NCBI GenBank assembly: GCA_945957365.1
Contig: CAMFKI010000001.1
Span: 406,581-470,580 of the forward strand
Direction: 5' to 3'
Length of the DNA stretch: 64,000 nucleotides
DNA from: an uncultured Alphaproteobacteria bacterium
GTDB taxonomy: Bacteria > Pseudomonadota > Alphaproteobacteria > Rhizobiales > Aestuariivirgaceae
Shown: positions 32,314 through 41,347 of the stretch, one piece after another
How positions within the stretch are numbered: the first letter of the stretch is position 1
How the letters are laid out: every line of letters begins with the position of its first letter
Position numbers and translations under genes: made by a program
Notes under the pieces: model-generated
The model's input: the letters and a program-made list of their open reading frames with translations, nothing else
Told to the model about the DNA's origin: nothing
The model's database searches: none

Positions 32314-33632
32314 CAACGCCGTCAAAACGTGCCGGACTGACCCGCCGATCGCTTCTCCAGAGCAGCGCCGCACTGGCGCTGGCAGCGACTCTCGTGCTTG
32401 CAGCACTGCCGCGCCCGGCTTCCGCCGAAGGCAAGAAGGTGATCATCGGCGCCTTCGCCGATGGTGGCCTCACGCCGTTCAAGGACAAGATCATCCCGCT
32501 CGCCAAGGCACAGGGCTTCGACATCCAGTTCCTCGAGGACGAGTATGGCGTGACGCTGGAAAAGTGGTTTGCCGACGCGCAGAGCGGTGCGGGCCAGTAT
32601 GACCTCTACCTGCTCGACGACCCGTGGGTGCCGCAGTTCGGCGCGGCGGGCGTGCTTGAGGATCTGGGTGCTGCCGGCATCGACGGCGGCGACAAGGACT
32701 GGATTGGCTCGATGATCGACATGGGCTACTGGCCGCCGCGCGACGGCCCGCGCGTCAAGGGTTTCGAGAACGCGACACCAACACTGGTCACCGTGCCCTT
32801 CGTCGGCGACCTGCAGACCCTCACCTACCGCAACGACGTCTTCACCGATGGCGCACCTGCCACATGGGAGGACATCATCGCCAAGGGCAAGGAAGGCGTT
32901 GCGGCCGGCAAGATCAAGTATCCGGTGGTGTTCCGCGGCGTGAGCGGCAACCCGATCGTCACCAGCTGGTATCCGATCTTCCTCTCCTACGGCGGCCAGT
33001 TCTTCGATGACAAGTGGAACGTCACCTTCAACAACGACGCGGGCAAGGCGGCGGCCGACTTCTTCGTCGGCGCGATGAAGCAGAACGCGCCTCCGGGCGT
33101 GGTCGAATTCGACTCGGACCAGGAAGGTGCGGCCATTCTCGGCGGCGACGCCGGGGCCATCATCCAGTACTCAGGCAATGCGCTCAAGGCCGATGACCCG
33201 ACCCAGACCAAGGTGGCCGGCAAGCTCGACTTCGGTGTGGTGCCGAAGAAGGAGAAAGCCATCGCGCAAATGGGCATCTTCATCGCCGGCATCCCGAAAT
33301 CCGCCCCCAACAAGGCGAATTCGGTCGAGTTCCTAAAATGGTACACGAGCCCGGAGACGCAGGCCAAGCTCGCCGAGGCAGGCTCGATCCCCGTCAAGCG
33401 CTCGGGCTTCGCGGTGAGCGACCCCGGCAACCGACTGATCCCGGTGGCGCTGAAGCAGCTCGATGCCGGCGCCCTGCCGCGCCCCCGGACACCTGACTGG
33501 GCCAAGGTCGAGGAGCTTCTCGGCATCCAGCTCAACAAGGCGCTCCAGGCGGGCTCCGGTGGCGGTGCGGCACTCGATGCGGCAGCCGAGCAGGTGACGG
33601 CCTATCTCAAGCAGGCGGGCTACTATCAATGA
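32310..33632 (+). CDS. ABC transporter sugar-binding protein (family 1)
   Basis: The 440-residue exported binding protein starts with a signal carrying TRRSLLQSSAALALAATLVLAALPRPASA, with a twin-Arg-like RR near the start but cleavable in either route. The mature part has features of carbohydrate-binding lipofamily 1 proteins (LYLLDDPWVPQFGAAGVLEDL, TLTYRNDVF, FLKWYTSPETQAKLAEAGSIP). The substrate cannot be read from the sequence; context suggests a sugar or cyclitol. Confidence 0.88.
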   Translation: MTTPSKRAGLTRRSLLQSSAALALAATLVLAALPRPASAEGKKVIIGAFADGGLTPFKDKIIPLAKAQGFDIQFLEDEYGVTLEKWFADAQSGAGQYDLYLLDDPWVPQFGAAGVLEDLGAAGIDGGDKDWIGSMIDMGYWPPRDGPRVKGFENATPTLVTVPFVGDLQTLTYRNDVFTDGAPATWEDIIAKGKEGVAAGKIKYPVVFRGVSGNPIVTSWYPIFLSYGGQFFDDKWNVTFNNDAGKAAADFFVGAMKQNAPPGVVEFDSDQEGAAILGGDAGAIIQYSGNALKADDPTQTKVAGKLDFGVVPKKEKAIAQMGIFIAGIPKSAPNKANSVEFLKWYTSPETQAKLAEAGSIPVKRSGFAVSDPGNRLIPVALKQLDAGALPRPRTPDWAKVEELLGIQLNKALQAGSGGGAALDAAAEQVTAYLKQAGYYQ

Positions 33633-34531
33633 GCAAGGCGCTGGTCCGCAAGGATCGGCTCCAGGGGGCGGGGCTCGATGGAGCCCTGCCCTATCTCCTG
33701 CTGGCGCCGTCATTGCTCGTCGTGATGGCGGTGCTGCTCTATCCCCTGATCGATGGCCTACGCGCCTCGACCAAGTTCTACCGCTATGGCAAGCCGCTGC
33801 GTGATGTCGGCTTCGACAATTACGTGCAGCTGTGGAGCGATCCGCAGTTCCTCAATTCACTGATGGTGACCGTGAGCTTCGTCGCCTCCGCGGTGATCCT
33901 CGAAACAGTCCTGGGCTTCGCATTGGCGCTATTCTGCTCGCGCGAGATCGCCGGCATCCGATTCATGCGCACCATCCTGATCATTCCCATGGTGGTGACG
34001 CCAGTGGTTGTGGCGATCGTTTTCCGCCTCATCTATGCCAGCGATGCCGGCATGCTGACGGCCATTTCACAGACCTTCGGAGGCGGGTCCGTCGAAATCC
34101 TCGGCCGGCCGCTGCGTGCCTTCATCGGTCTCGTGGCGCTCGACGTGTGGGAGTGGACGCCGCTGATGTTCCTCATCCTGCTCGCCGGGCTGCAGTCGCT
34201 TCCCGTCGAACCACTCGAGGCGGCGCGCGTCGATGGCGCGGGCGGCTGGCGGTTGTTCTGGGATCACACTTTGCCGATGATGCGGCCGATCCTCGCGGTG
34301 GCCATCGTGCTGCGCACCATCGATGCCTTTGGCACCTTCGACCAGGTCTTCGTGCTGACCCGCGGCGGCCCCGGCGAGGCAACAAGGCTGCTGTCGATCT
34401 TCGGCTATGACACCGCCTTCAAGTTCCAGCAGACGGGCTATGCCGCTGCGCTGTTCGTCACCATGGGCCTCATCATCCTGGCCTGCGCCATGGCTGCCGT
34501 GCGCCTGCTCAAAAAAGTGGAGGCGAAATGA
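33629..34531 (+). CDS. Sugar ABC transporter permease, first subunit
   Basis: The 300-residue permease has six membrane segments and the inner-membrane EAA loop EAARVDGAGGWRLFWDHTLPMMRPI (about 192-216) that contacts the ATPase. It follows the binding-protein gene by a four-base overlap and pairs with the next permease. Confidence 0.92.
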   Translation: MSKALVRKDRLQGAGLDGALPYLLLAPSLLVVMAVLLYPLIDGLRASTKFYRYGKPLRDVGFDNYVQLWSDPQFLNSLMVTVSFVASAVILETVLGFALALFCSREIAGIRFMRTILIIPMVVTPVVVAIVFRLIYASDAGMLTAISQTFGGGSVEILGRPLRAFIGLVALDVWEWTPLMFLILLAGLQSLPVEPLEAARVDGAGGWRLFWDHTLPMMRPILAVAIVLRTIDAFGTFDQVFVLTRGGPGEATRLLSIFGYDTAFKFQQTGYAAALFVTMGLIILACAMAAVRLLKKVEAK

Positions 34532-35346
34532 CGAAGCTGTGGGTGCGCTATGCGGTGATGGGACTGGTGATCTCGATCGTGCTGCTGCCGATCTACTGGA
34601 TGGTCGCCGCGTCGTTCAAAACCAACAAGGAAATTACCCAGGACGCAACGCTCTATCCGCATGCGCCGACCTTCGACAATTTCACCAGATTGTTCGCCGC
34701 CAAGGATTTCGGCCACTTCCTGCTGAACTCCGTCGTCGTCACCACGGTGTCGGTGCTGCTGGCACTGATCTTCGGGTCGCTTGGCGCCTATGCCATCGCG
34801 CGCTTCCGCCTGCCCTTCGGGCTTGATCGCCACATCGGGCTCTCGCTGCTGGTCATGCGGATCGTGCCGCCGGTGGTGATCCTGATCCCGGTGTTCCTGT
34901 TCATCCTGAGACTCAACCTCATCGACAGCTGGCTCGGCCTCATCATCACCTACACCGCGCTGAACGTGACTTATTGCGTGTGGATGATGGAGAGCTTCTT
35001 TCGCGAGATCCCGGTCGACCTCGAAGAGGCAGCCATGGTCGACGGCGACAGCCGATTCGGCGCCTTCCGCCGCATCGTGCTGCCGATGGCAGCGCCAGGC
35101 ATGGTGGCGACATCGATCTTCGCCATCATCGTCACCTTCAACGAATTCATGTTCGCGCTGGTGCTGACCTCGACGCCTCGCGCCATGACCATGCCGCGCG
35201 GCACCGCGACGCTCATCGGCCGCATCGACACCGACTGGGCGTCGATGTCCGCCGCAGGTGTGCTTGGCGCACTTCCCATCGTGATCTTCGCCTTTTCGGT
35301 GCAGCGCCACCTCGTGCGTGGACTGACCCTGGGCGCCGTCAAGTAA
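34528..35346 (+). CDS. Sugar ABC transporter permease, second subunit
   Basis: The 272-residue MalG-type permease has six membrane segments, the periplasmic start IYWMVAASFKTNKEI and the EAA loop EEAAMVDGDSRFGAFRRIVLPMAAPG (about 166-191). Its stop is one base from the end of the convergent iolE-like gene, so no room is left for a separate terminator. Confidence 0.92.
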   Translation: MTKLWVRYAVMGLVISIVLLPIYWMVAASFKTNKEITQDATLYPHAPTFDNFTRLFAAKDFGHFLLNSVVVTTVSVLLALIFGSLGAYAIARFRLPFGLDRHIGLSLLVMRIVPPVVILIPVFLFILRLNLIDSWLGLIITYTALNVTYCVWMMESFFREIPVDLEEAAMVDGDSRFGAFRRIVLPMAAPGMVATSIFAIIVTFNEFMFALVLTSTPRAMTMPRGTATLIGRIDTDWASMSAAGVLGALPIVIFAFSVQRHLVRGLTLGAVK

Positions 35347-35347
35347 C

Positions 35348-36250
35348 TCAGGAGAGAACGGTGAAACCCGCCGTCTCGGCCATGGCCTTGAGGTTCTTGA
35401 ATCCCATCGTGGCATAGGTGAGCGGATTGGCCTTGCGCGGATCCTGCTCGGCTTCGACCACCAGCCAGCCGGAATAACCGTGGTCCGCCAGCGTCCTGAG
35501 AATGGGGACATAATCGATGCTGCCGTTGCCCGGCACGGTGAAGATGCCATCCATGACGGCCGCCATGAAGCTCATGTCGTCGCGGCGCGCCTTGTCCAGC
35601 ATGTCTCGTCGCGCGTCCTTGCAGTGGACGTGGACGACACGCGTGACGTTGCGCCTGAGCAGTGCCAGCGGGTCGCCCCCCGCAAACAGCGAGTGGCCGG
35701 TGTCGAACAGAAGGCCCACGGCCTTGCCGGTGTGCTTCATCAGCAGGTCGACCTCGGCATCGGTCTCGACGATTGTGCCCATGTGGTGGTGAAACGCCAT
35801 TCCGACGCCGAAATCCGCCATGCGCTCGGCGAGCCCCGTGAGGCGACGGCCATAGTCCGGCCACTCATCGGCTGAGAGCGCGGGGCGCTTCGAGATCGGG
35901 TCCCAGATGGCGCCATGGCGGCCGCGCGAGGTATCGGCATAGACGACATGGGTCGACCCCATGTCCTTCAGCAACTGGAGATGCGGCATGATCGCCTCCA
36001 TCTCCGCCGAAACCTCGCGTTCGCAGCAGCGACCGTCATACCAGCCGGAGATGATCCTGAGGCCGTAGGAGTCCATGATCGGCTTCAGGATGGCACTCTG
36101 GCGCGGAAACTTGCCGCCGAGCTCGATTCCGGCATAGCCCGCCTGCCTGGTCTCCGCGAGGCAGGTCTCGAGCGGAATGTCCCCACCCAGCTCGGGCACG
36201 TCGTCATTCGTCCAGGTGATGGGGTTGATGCCGATTCTCACGCTTCCCAT
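35348..36250 (-). CDS. iolE: Myo-inosose-2 dehydratase-like protein (IolE family)
   Basis: IolE dehydrates scyllo-inosose in myo-inositol catabolism. The 300-residue TIM-barrel protein starts with the family signature GINPITWTNDDVPELGG and has AFHHHMGT, LLFDTGHSLFAGGDP, VHVHCKD and VVEAEQDP, covering the expected metal ligands. It is alone on the minus strand, convergent with the sugar importer. Other iol genes are not in the window, so a related cyclitol substrate is also possible. Confidence 0.85.
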   Translation of the reverse strand: MGSVRIGINPITWTNDDVPELGGDIPLETCLAETRQAGYAGIELGGKFPRQSAILKPIMDSYGLRIISGWYDGRCCEREVSAEMEAIMPHLQLLKDMGSTHVVYADTSRGRHGAIWDPISKRPALSADEWPDYGRRLTGLAERMADFGVGMAFHHHMGTIVETDAEVDLLMKHTGKAVGLLFDTGHSLFAGGDPLALLRRNVTRVVHVHCKDARRDMLDKARRDDMSFMAAVMDGIFTVPGNGSIDYVPILRTLADHGYSGWLVVEAEQDPRKANPLTYATMGFKNLKAMAETAGFTVLS

Positions 36251-36360
36251 GATCGCCCTTGCCCTTGCAGCCTTCCGTTAAGGAGATACTAGCGGTTCCG
36301 CACCACATTGGCCATTGCCGTGAACGTTCTTCCGCCCCGCAGTCCGGACAATTCCCATCC

Positions 36361-36924
36361 ATGCTGATACCTCGGAACGAGACAGTTTCACTCCCCGCCG
36401 GGCCTGTGATCGGGCGATCCGCCTCATGGGATCGCGCCTTGCCGGTGCGGGCTTTCAGGACAGCGGTGGCCGTCATGGCCGCATCCTGCCTGGCAGGATC
36501 GGCGCAGGCGGAAGTGACGGTGACGCCCGCCGCAAAGGGCTATGACATCGACATCGTGGGCCAGGCCTCGGTGGGCGAGTTGCTCGACGCCATTGCCAAA
36601 GGCGGCATAACAATCACGGGCCAGCCGCCGGACGCGACCATAACCGCCAATCACTTCCGCAGTGCCAGCCTCGAGCGCGCCCTGCGGGCTCTGCTTCCGC
36701 ACGCACCTTTCGTGGTACGCTTTGCGAAAAATGGCGTGCCCGAGAAGATCATATTCCTGTCTGCTGCGAAGGGTGAGGGTGAGGGCGCCGGTGGGGATGC
36801 GGGTCCGGCCACGGGCGACGATCCGAGCATGGAAGGCGGCAGCAATCCCGATGATCCGGGAAGCAACTTCGCGCCGGACGCCCAGCAGGGTGGCCAGCCT
36901 GGAACGCCCTCACCCGGAAACTAG
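36361..36924 (+). CDS. Exported protein with STN-like domain and Gly/Asp-rich tail
   Basis: The protein (187 residues from this ATG) has a signal peptide at about 26-50 (RAFRTAVAVMAASCLAGSAQA), an STN-like domain (GQASVGELLDAIAKGGITITG ... ASLERALRALLP) as in secretin and TonB-receptor N-termini, and an unstructured tail rich in Gly, Asp, Pro and Gln from about 140. No barrel follows, so it is a free periplasmic STN-type protein. The start is uncertain: a GTG at the signal (codon for V before RAFRT) gives a more usual length. Confidence 0.65.
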   Translation: MLIPRNETVSLPAGPVIGRSASWDRALPVRAFRTAVAVMAASCLAGSAQAEVTVTPAAKGYDIDIVGQASVGELLDAIAKGGITITGQPPDATITANHFRSASLERALRALLPHAPFVVRFAKNGVPEKIIFLSAAKGEGEGAGGDAGPATGDDPSMEGGSNPDDPGSNFAPDAQQGGQPGTPSPGN

Positions 36925-36941
36925 ATTGGTCTACAACGGGA

Positions 36942-36968
36942 CATGGCGGCCCCTCGGGGACCGCCATG
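36942..36968. terminator. Hairpin between convergent genes, likely bidirectional terminator
   Basis: CATGGCGG and CCGCCATG form an 8-bp stem, extended inside by CCC/GGG around a TCG loop with one mismatch. It lies between the ends of the STN-like gene and the minus-strand binding-protein gene. The plus-strand flank is moderately T rich (CTTCTTCGACTTTTAC). Confidence 0.6.
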
Positions 36969-36986
36969 CCGACGCTTCTTCGACTT

Positions 36987-38249
36987 TTACTTGAGGGAAG
37001 CCTTGATCTGACCGACCGTATCGGCTGTCATTTCGCCAGTTGTCGTCACCACGCCGTCCTTGATCTTCCACAAGCGGAAAGGACCGGTGATGTCGCCATA
37101 CTGGTCGAAGGCGATGGGTCCGATCACACCTTCATACTTGATGGTCTTGCCATCCTTGATGAGGGCGAGCGCCTTGGCGAACTCATCCTTGCCGGCATGG
37201 ATGGGCGTGCCGTTGGGATCGGTCACCTGCGGGATCGCCGCCTTGATGGCCGCCGCATCGCCCTTTCCGGCCTTGGCGGTGGCAAGCGCCACGATGGCGC
37301 CGGCGTCATAGGAGCGGTCGGCCGCCGGCGCGTCAGGCTTGATGCCGCCGGAGAAGGCCGCGAAGTTGCTGTTGAAATACTTCGTCGAGTCCGTCTCTGT
37401 CGTGCCCGAAGAGGTGCCATAGGCATCGTTCAGGTATTGCGCCCCCACCGCCTTGATGAAGTCATCGGAATTCATGCCGTCATTGAGCAGGAACTTCTGC
37501 GGGCCGCCGGCAGAAATCCAGGCACGGGCCACCGTCGCGCCATCGACCGGATAGCTGACGAGGTAAAGCGCTTCCGGATCGCCGGCGAGCGCGGCACTTG
37601 CCTCGGAAGCATAGCTCGACTGCTTCTCGTTGTAAGGCGTGACGGAGGTGATGGTGCCACCCAGCTTCTTGTACGCATCCGAGAATTCGCGGACCATGTT
37701 CACGCCGAAATCGTTGTTGACGTGGACGATGGCGATCTTCTTAAGGCCCTGATCGATGGCATATTTCGCCGCCGCCGTGCCCTGCAGCGCGTCCGACGTG
37801 ATGGTGCGGAAGAACACACCATTGGACTTACCCTGGCGGCCGAGCTCGGTGAGTGTCGGCGACGACGATGCCGGCGAGACCTGCACAACGCCGGCAGGCG
37901 CGGTGACCGACGTCAGCATCGGAATCGACATCGGCGAGATGATGCCGCCGATGATGACCGGCACCTTCTTGATATTGACGAGCTGGGTCGCCTGGTCGAC
38001 GGCGACATTGCCCTGGGTCTGGCTGTCACGCGTATCGGTCACGAGCTTGCAGCCATTGACACCGCCGGCGTCATTGAAGTCCTTGAAGGCCATCTCCACG
38101 GCCTTGGCGCCCGCCTGGCCATATTCGCCGGCCGGGCCCGTCAGCTCTAGCACGAGCCCAATGGTGATGTCGCAGTCGGCAGCGTGGGCCACGCTTCCGA
38201 AGCTTGCCGCCATGCCCAGCATGGTGGCGGCCAAAAGGAGGTTCTTCAT
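36987..38249 (-). CDS. Branched-chain amino acid-type ABC substrate-binding protein
   Basis: The 420-residue protein starts MKNLLLAATMLGMAASFGSVAHA, a clear Sec signal, and the mature part is a Leu/Ile/Val-binding-protein-like (Peripla_BP_6) receptor: ITIGLVLELTGPAGEYGQAGAKAVEMAFKDFN and VIIGGIISPMSIPM. ATG 38249 is used because it begins the signal. It serves the LivGFHM-type transporter on the opposite strand. The ligand is not necessarily an amino acid. Confidence 0.9.
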   Translation of the reverse strand: MKNLLLAATMLGMAASFGSVAHAADCDITIGLVLELTGPAGEYGQAGAKAVEMAFKDFNDAGGVNGCKLVTDTRDSQTQGNVAVDQATQLVNIKKVPVIIGGIISPMSIPMLTSVTAPAGVVQVSPASSSPTLTELGRQGKSNGVFFRTITSDALQGTAAAKYAIDQGLKKIAIVHVNNDFGVNMVREFSDAYKKLGGTITSVTPYNEKQSSYASEASAALAGDPEALYLVSYPVDGATVARAWISAGGPQKFLLNDGMNSDDFIKAVGAQYLNDAYGTSSGTTETDSTKYFNSNFAAFSGGIKPDAPAADRSYDAGAIVALATAKAGKGDAAAIKAAIPQVTDPNGTPIHAGKDEFAKALALIKDGKTIKYEGVIGPIAFDQYGDITGPFRLWKIKDGVVTTTGEMTADTVGQIKASLK

Positions 38250-38296
38250 GGGTATTCTTCCTTCCCTGTTTGAGCGTTGTTGGTCTTGTTGCAACG

Positions 38297-39370
38297 TCAC
38301 GCCGTCTGCCGTGGCGTGGTGATCTTGTCCTCGCTGTTGAGATTGTACTTCATGATCGAGCCATGTCGGCCGGTTGTGTCACGCTCCAGCGCGTAGACAT
38401 CGCCTTCGAGTTCGCGGGATTTGGCCAGCACAGCCGCGATGTCGGCATGGTCTTCCGCTGTCAGATCGAGCGATGCGACGCGCAAGTTGGAGGCAAGGTG
38501 AGCGGCATTGCGCGCACCGACGATGACGGCGGACACGCCGGGTCTCGTCAGCACGGCGGCACTCGCCGCCGTGGCGATGTCGCTGCCGTGGCGTTTCGCG
38601 ATGACGTCGAGCACGCGCAGCAGTTGCTGGAAGAGCTCCCAGCCGCCGAATTCGTCGATGATGAGCTTGTATTTGACGAGCGAACGGTTCTCGAGCGGCG
38701 CCCGCGGCTCGGCCTGGCCCAGCCAGCGCTCGCCCAGGAAGCCGCCCGCCACCGTGCCATAACAGTAGATGGCGATATCGCCATTCCGTGCCGCCGCGAC
38801 CAGGGTCTTCTCGGGCCGGCGGTCGAGAAGCGAATACTGCACCTGCATGGACGCCACCGGCACGCCGGCATCACGCATGGCCACGACGTGGGCCGTATCG
38901 AAATTGGTGCCGCCGATCCGCAGGATCTTGCCGGCCTTGCGCAAATCTTCCAGCCACTGGGCGGTTTCGAGCCAGCGCGACACGTCGTAATTCCACCAAT
39001 GGAACTGCACGGTGTCGAGGCACTCCATACCCAGGCGCTTCAGCGACGTGTCGATCACCTTCTCGACATAGCCTTTATCGATCACTGGCAGCACCGCTAG
39101 ATCTGGCACGAACTTGGTATGGACCCGAATTCTGCCGAGTGCTTCGCGTCCCCGGAGCGCGGCATAGCGCTGGCGGAAAGTGCCGATCGCCTCCTCGACC
39201 CCGGTGTAGATATCGGCACAGTCGAAGGTCGTGATGCCGGCATCGGCAAAGGCCAGCATGTCAGCCACCGGGTCGGCGCTTGCCGACTGGCTGTGGCTCG
39301 CCGACAATTGCCAGCCGCCGCGGATGACGCGGGAAATCTCATAGCCGGGCGAAAGGGTGATGCGCTGCAC
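38297..39370 (-). CDS. Aldo/keto reductase
   Basis: The 357-residue TIM-barrel reductase has the AKR catalytic set in FDCADIYTG (Asp, Tyr), RVHTKF (Lys) and QFHWW (His), and a C-terminal SAVIVGARNAAHLASNL cofactor region. GTG 39370 is chosen because AAGGA lies 8 nt upstream; an earlier ATG would overlap the preceding gene. It is paralogous to the AKR half of the gene at 43957 (same FHWW motif and GFLxERWLG stretch). NAD(P)H-dependent; substrate unknown. Confidence 0.87.
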   Translation of the reverse strand: MQRITLSPGYEISRVIRGGWQLSASHSQSASADPVADMLAFADAGITTFDCADIYTGVEEAIGTFRQRYAALRGREALGRIRVHTKFVPDLAVLPVIDKGYVEKVIDTSLKRLGMECLDTVQFHWWNYDVSRWLETAQWLEDLRKAGKILRIGGTNFDTAHVVAMRDAGVPVASMQVQYSLLDRRPEKTLVAAARNGDIAIYCYGTVAGGFLGERWLGQAEPRAPLENRSLVKYKLIIDEFGGWELFQQLLRVLDVIAKRHGSDIATAASAAVLTRPGVSAVIVGARNAAHLASNLRVASLDLTAEDHADIAAVLAKSRELEGDVYALERDTTGRHGSIMKYNLNSEDKITTPRQTA

Positions 39371-39374
39371 GTCG

Positions 39375-39719
39375 TCAATCCTTGGGCACGGGCACGGCGG
39401 TTGTCTGGGCATGGCTGAAGCGTCTGAGGCCGGTCCGCGTGATCCGGAAACGGGTGGAGCAATTGGGATCGGGGCAGGCCACTTCGGCGTCGCTGGTGAT
39501 CCAGTCGTTCTTGTGGGTGAGCCTCTGCTTGGCCGGCAGAATGGGCAGCAGTGCCGCCAGCGAATAGATCGAGAAGCCTTGACCGGCCGGGAAATGCAGC
39601 ATCTCGCCCTTCATCTCGAAGTAGTCGCCGGGCTTGGCCCCGCAAAAGATCGGGCCGCCGGGAGGGGCCGTCACCTCGACTCGAAGGTCATAAAGTTCGA
39701 AGCTGTCGTCGTCAGCCAT
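39375..39719 (-). CDS. TIGR04076-family protein
   Basis: The 114-residue protein matches the TIGR04076 family of small proteins of unknown function: ELYDLRVEVTAPPGGPIFCGAKPGDYFEMKGE, then the SLAALLPILPAKQR block and a CPDPNCSTRF segment near the end. The start at ATG 39719 begins at the family N-terminus. It lies between the GntR regulator and the aldo/keto reductase, overlapping the former by 8 nt. Confidence 0.78.
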   Translation of the reverse strand: MADDDSFELYDLRVEVTAPPGGPIFCGAKPGDYFEMKGEMLHFPAGQGFSIYSLAALLPILPAKQRLTHKNDWITSDAEVACPDPNCSTRFRITRTGLRRFSHAQTTAVPVPKD

Positions 39720-40458
39720 GCTGCCTTGCCTTGGCGTCCGCCTCCTCCGCATCGAGCCGGTTGCGGAGCAGGTTGAACGCACGGGTTATGTCGCGGGTGA
39801 GTGCTGCGATGGCGCCTTTCGCGTCGCGCTGTTCCAGCGCCTTGATCAGTTCCCAGTGGTGATGCGTGCCGGCGGGGTCGCTGGTCTCGTCATGCAGGAA
39901 GGCCGCGGCGTGGACATAGGGGCCGGACTGCAGTGACAGGCTTTCGATCATGGGCTGCAGTACGGGCGATGCGGCGGCGCGGTAGATGTGATCGTGGAAG
40001 GCGTGGTTTAACTCGGTGGCGCGGCGGATGTTCTCGATGCTCCTGATGTTGAAGGCAGCCTCGCACTGGCGCGTGAGATCGCGCAGCCGCGCGAAGTCGC
40101 TCGACGCCAGCTTCGCCATGGCGCGCGCCGTTACCTCGCCCTCGATCAGCACGCGGGCGCGGGCGAGGTCTTCGAGTTTCTCGCGGGTGATGACAGGCAC
40201 GCGCACCGTGCGGTTCGGCAGCGCCTCGAGCGCCTGTTCGGAAATCAGCCGGGCCAGGGCTTCGCGCACCGGCATGGTGGATGTATTGAGCTTCTCGGCC
40301 AGATCCTGGATACGCAACATCTGACCAGAGACGAACACGCCGTGGACGAGCGAGCGGCGGAGTTCGGCATAGACACGATCATGCAGCGTCTCACGAAGCA
40401 CGGGGGTGATCCCGCCCTTGCTCGCCACTGCCGCCTGTGAACCGCTGCCGTCCGGCAT
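39712..40458 (-). CDS. GntR-family regulator, FadR/FCD type
   Basis: The 248-residue protein has an N-terminal GntR winged helix (RVYAELRRSLVHGVFVSGQMLRIQDLAEKLNTSTMPVREALARL, about 27-70) and a C-terminal all-helical FCD domain (about 95-235) with metal-ligand type His residues (ELNHAFHDHIY, HHHWELIKAL). ATG 40458 is chosen as the normal FCD length; open codons upstream run into the divergent operon. It probably controls both arms of this transport locus. Confidence 0.88.
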   Translation of the reverse strand: MPDGSGSQAAVASKGGITPVLRETLHDRVYAELRRSLVHGVFVSGQMLRIQDLAEKLNTSTMPVREALARLISEQALEALPNRTVRVPVITREKLEDLARARVLIEGEVTARAMAKLASSDFARLRDLTRQCEAAFNIRSIENIRRATELNHAFHDHIYRAAASPVLQPMIESLSLQSGPYVHAAAFLHDETSDPAGTHHHWELIKALEQRDAKGAIAALTRDITRAFNLLRNRLDAEEADAKARQHG

Positions 40459-40520
40459 TTCCGACTCTCGTTGACCCGTCTTCCGGCTTGCGCCGCGGGG
40501 CCTGCTCCCATAGAGATATC

Positions 40521-40530
40521 TTTGATCAAA
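40521..40530. promoter_or_regulatory. Palindrome in the gntR/liv divergent region
   Basis: TTTGATCAAA is a perfect 10-bp palindrome (16 bp with one mismatched pair, AT-n-core-n-AT) in the 100-bp gap between the GntR gene and the ABC operon. FCD-type GntR regulators bind short AT-flanked palindromes of this size, so it is a candidate operator. Confidence 0.5.
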
Positions 40531-40558
40531 CATCAGCCGTCCGCAAGAGAGATTCCGG

Positions 40559-41347
40559 ATGACCGGCACCGCAACACCATTGAATGGCGCCCTGCTCGCG
40601 GCGCGTGGCGTCGTCATGCAGTTCGGTGGCATGCGGGCGGTGGATGGCATGTCGCTGAATCTTGGGCGCGGCGAAATTCTCGGACTGATCGGACCCAACG
40701 GGGCAGGCAAGACAACCATGTTCAATCTCATCGCCGGCAGCCTCAGGCCGACGGCGGGGCAGATCTTTGCGGCGGGCGAGGATGTGACGCGGGAGGCACC
40801 CGACCGACGCATCGCCCGTGGCATCGGGCGTACCTTCCAGATCCCCCGCCCCTTCGCCGAGATGACGGTGCTGGAAAACGTGCTCAGCGGCGCGCAGAGT
40901 CAGGCCGGGGAGAATATTCTTGCCAATTTCATCAGCCCTGGAAAGGTCGCGCGCGAGGAACGCGCCGCGGTGGACAAGGCGCGCGGCCTTCTCGACTTCC
41001 TGACCCTGTCGCATCTCGCCGGCGAGCCCGCCCGCGTGCTCTCCGGTGGGCAGCGCAAGCTGCTGGAACTCGCCCGGGTGCTGATGGCCGATCCCAAGAT
41101 CATCCTGCTCGACGAACCGGCGGCCGGCGTCAACCCCGCCCTGCTCGAATTCATCATCGCGCGCATCCGCGACCTCAACGCGCGCGGCACCACCATCCTG
41201 CTGATCGAGCACAACATGGACATGGTGACACGGCTCTGCGGCCGCATCATCGTGATGGCGCAGGGCCGCCTGCTGCGCGAGGGCAAGCCCGACGACGTGG
41301 CGCGCGACCCCGCCGTGATCGAGGCCTATCTCGGTGTCGCCGCATGA
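40559..41347 (+). CDS. Liv-type ABC transporter ATP-binding protein, LivG-like
   Basis: The 262-residue ATPase has Walker A GPNGAGKTT (about 43-51), LSGGQRKLLELAR and Walker B KIILLDEPAAGVNP, with the C-terminal VIEAYLG ending typical of LivG. First gene of the plus-strand operon; four-base overlap with the LivF-like gene. Confidence 0.92.
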   Translation: MTGTATPLNGALLAARGVVMQFGGMRAVDGMSLNLGRGEILGLIGPNGAGKTTMFNLIAGSLRPTAGQIFAAGEDVTREAPDRRIARGIGRTFQIPRPFAEMTVLENVLSGAQSQAGENILANFISPGKVAREERAAVDKARGLLDFLTLSHLAGEPARVLSGGQRKLLELARVLMADPKIILLDEPAAGVNPALLEFIIARIRDLNARGTTILLIEHNMDMVTRLCGRIIVMAQGRLLREGKPDDVARDPAVIEAYLGVAA

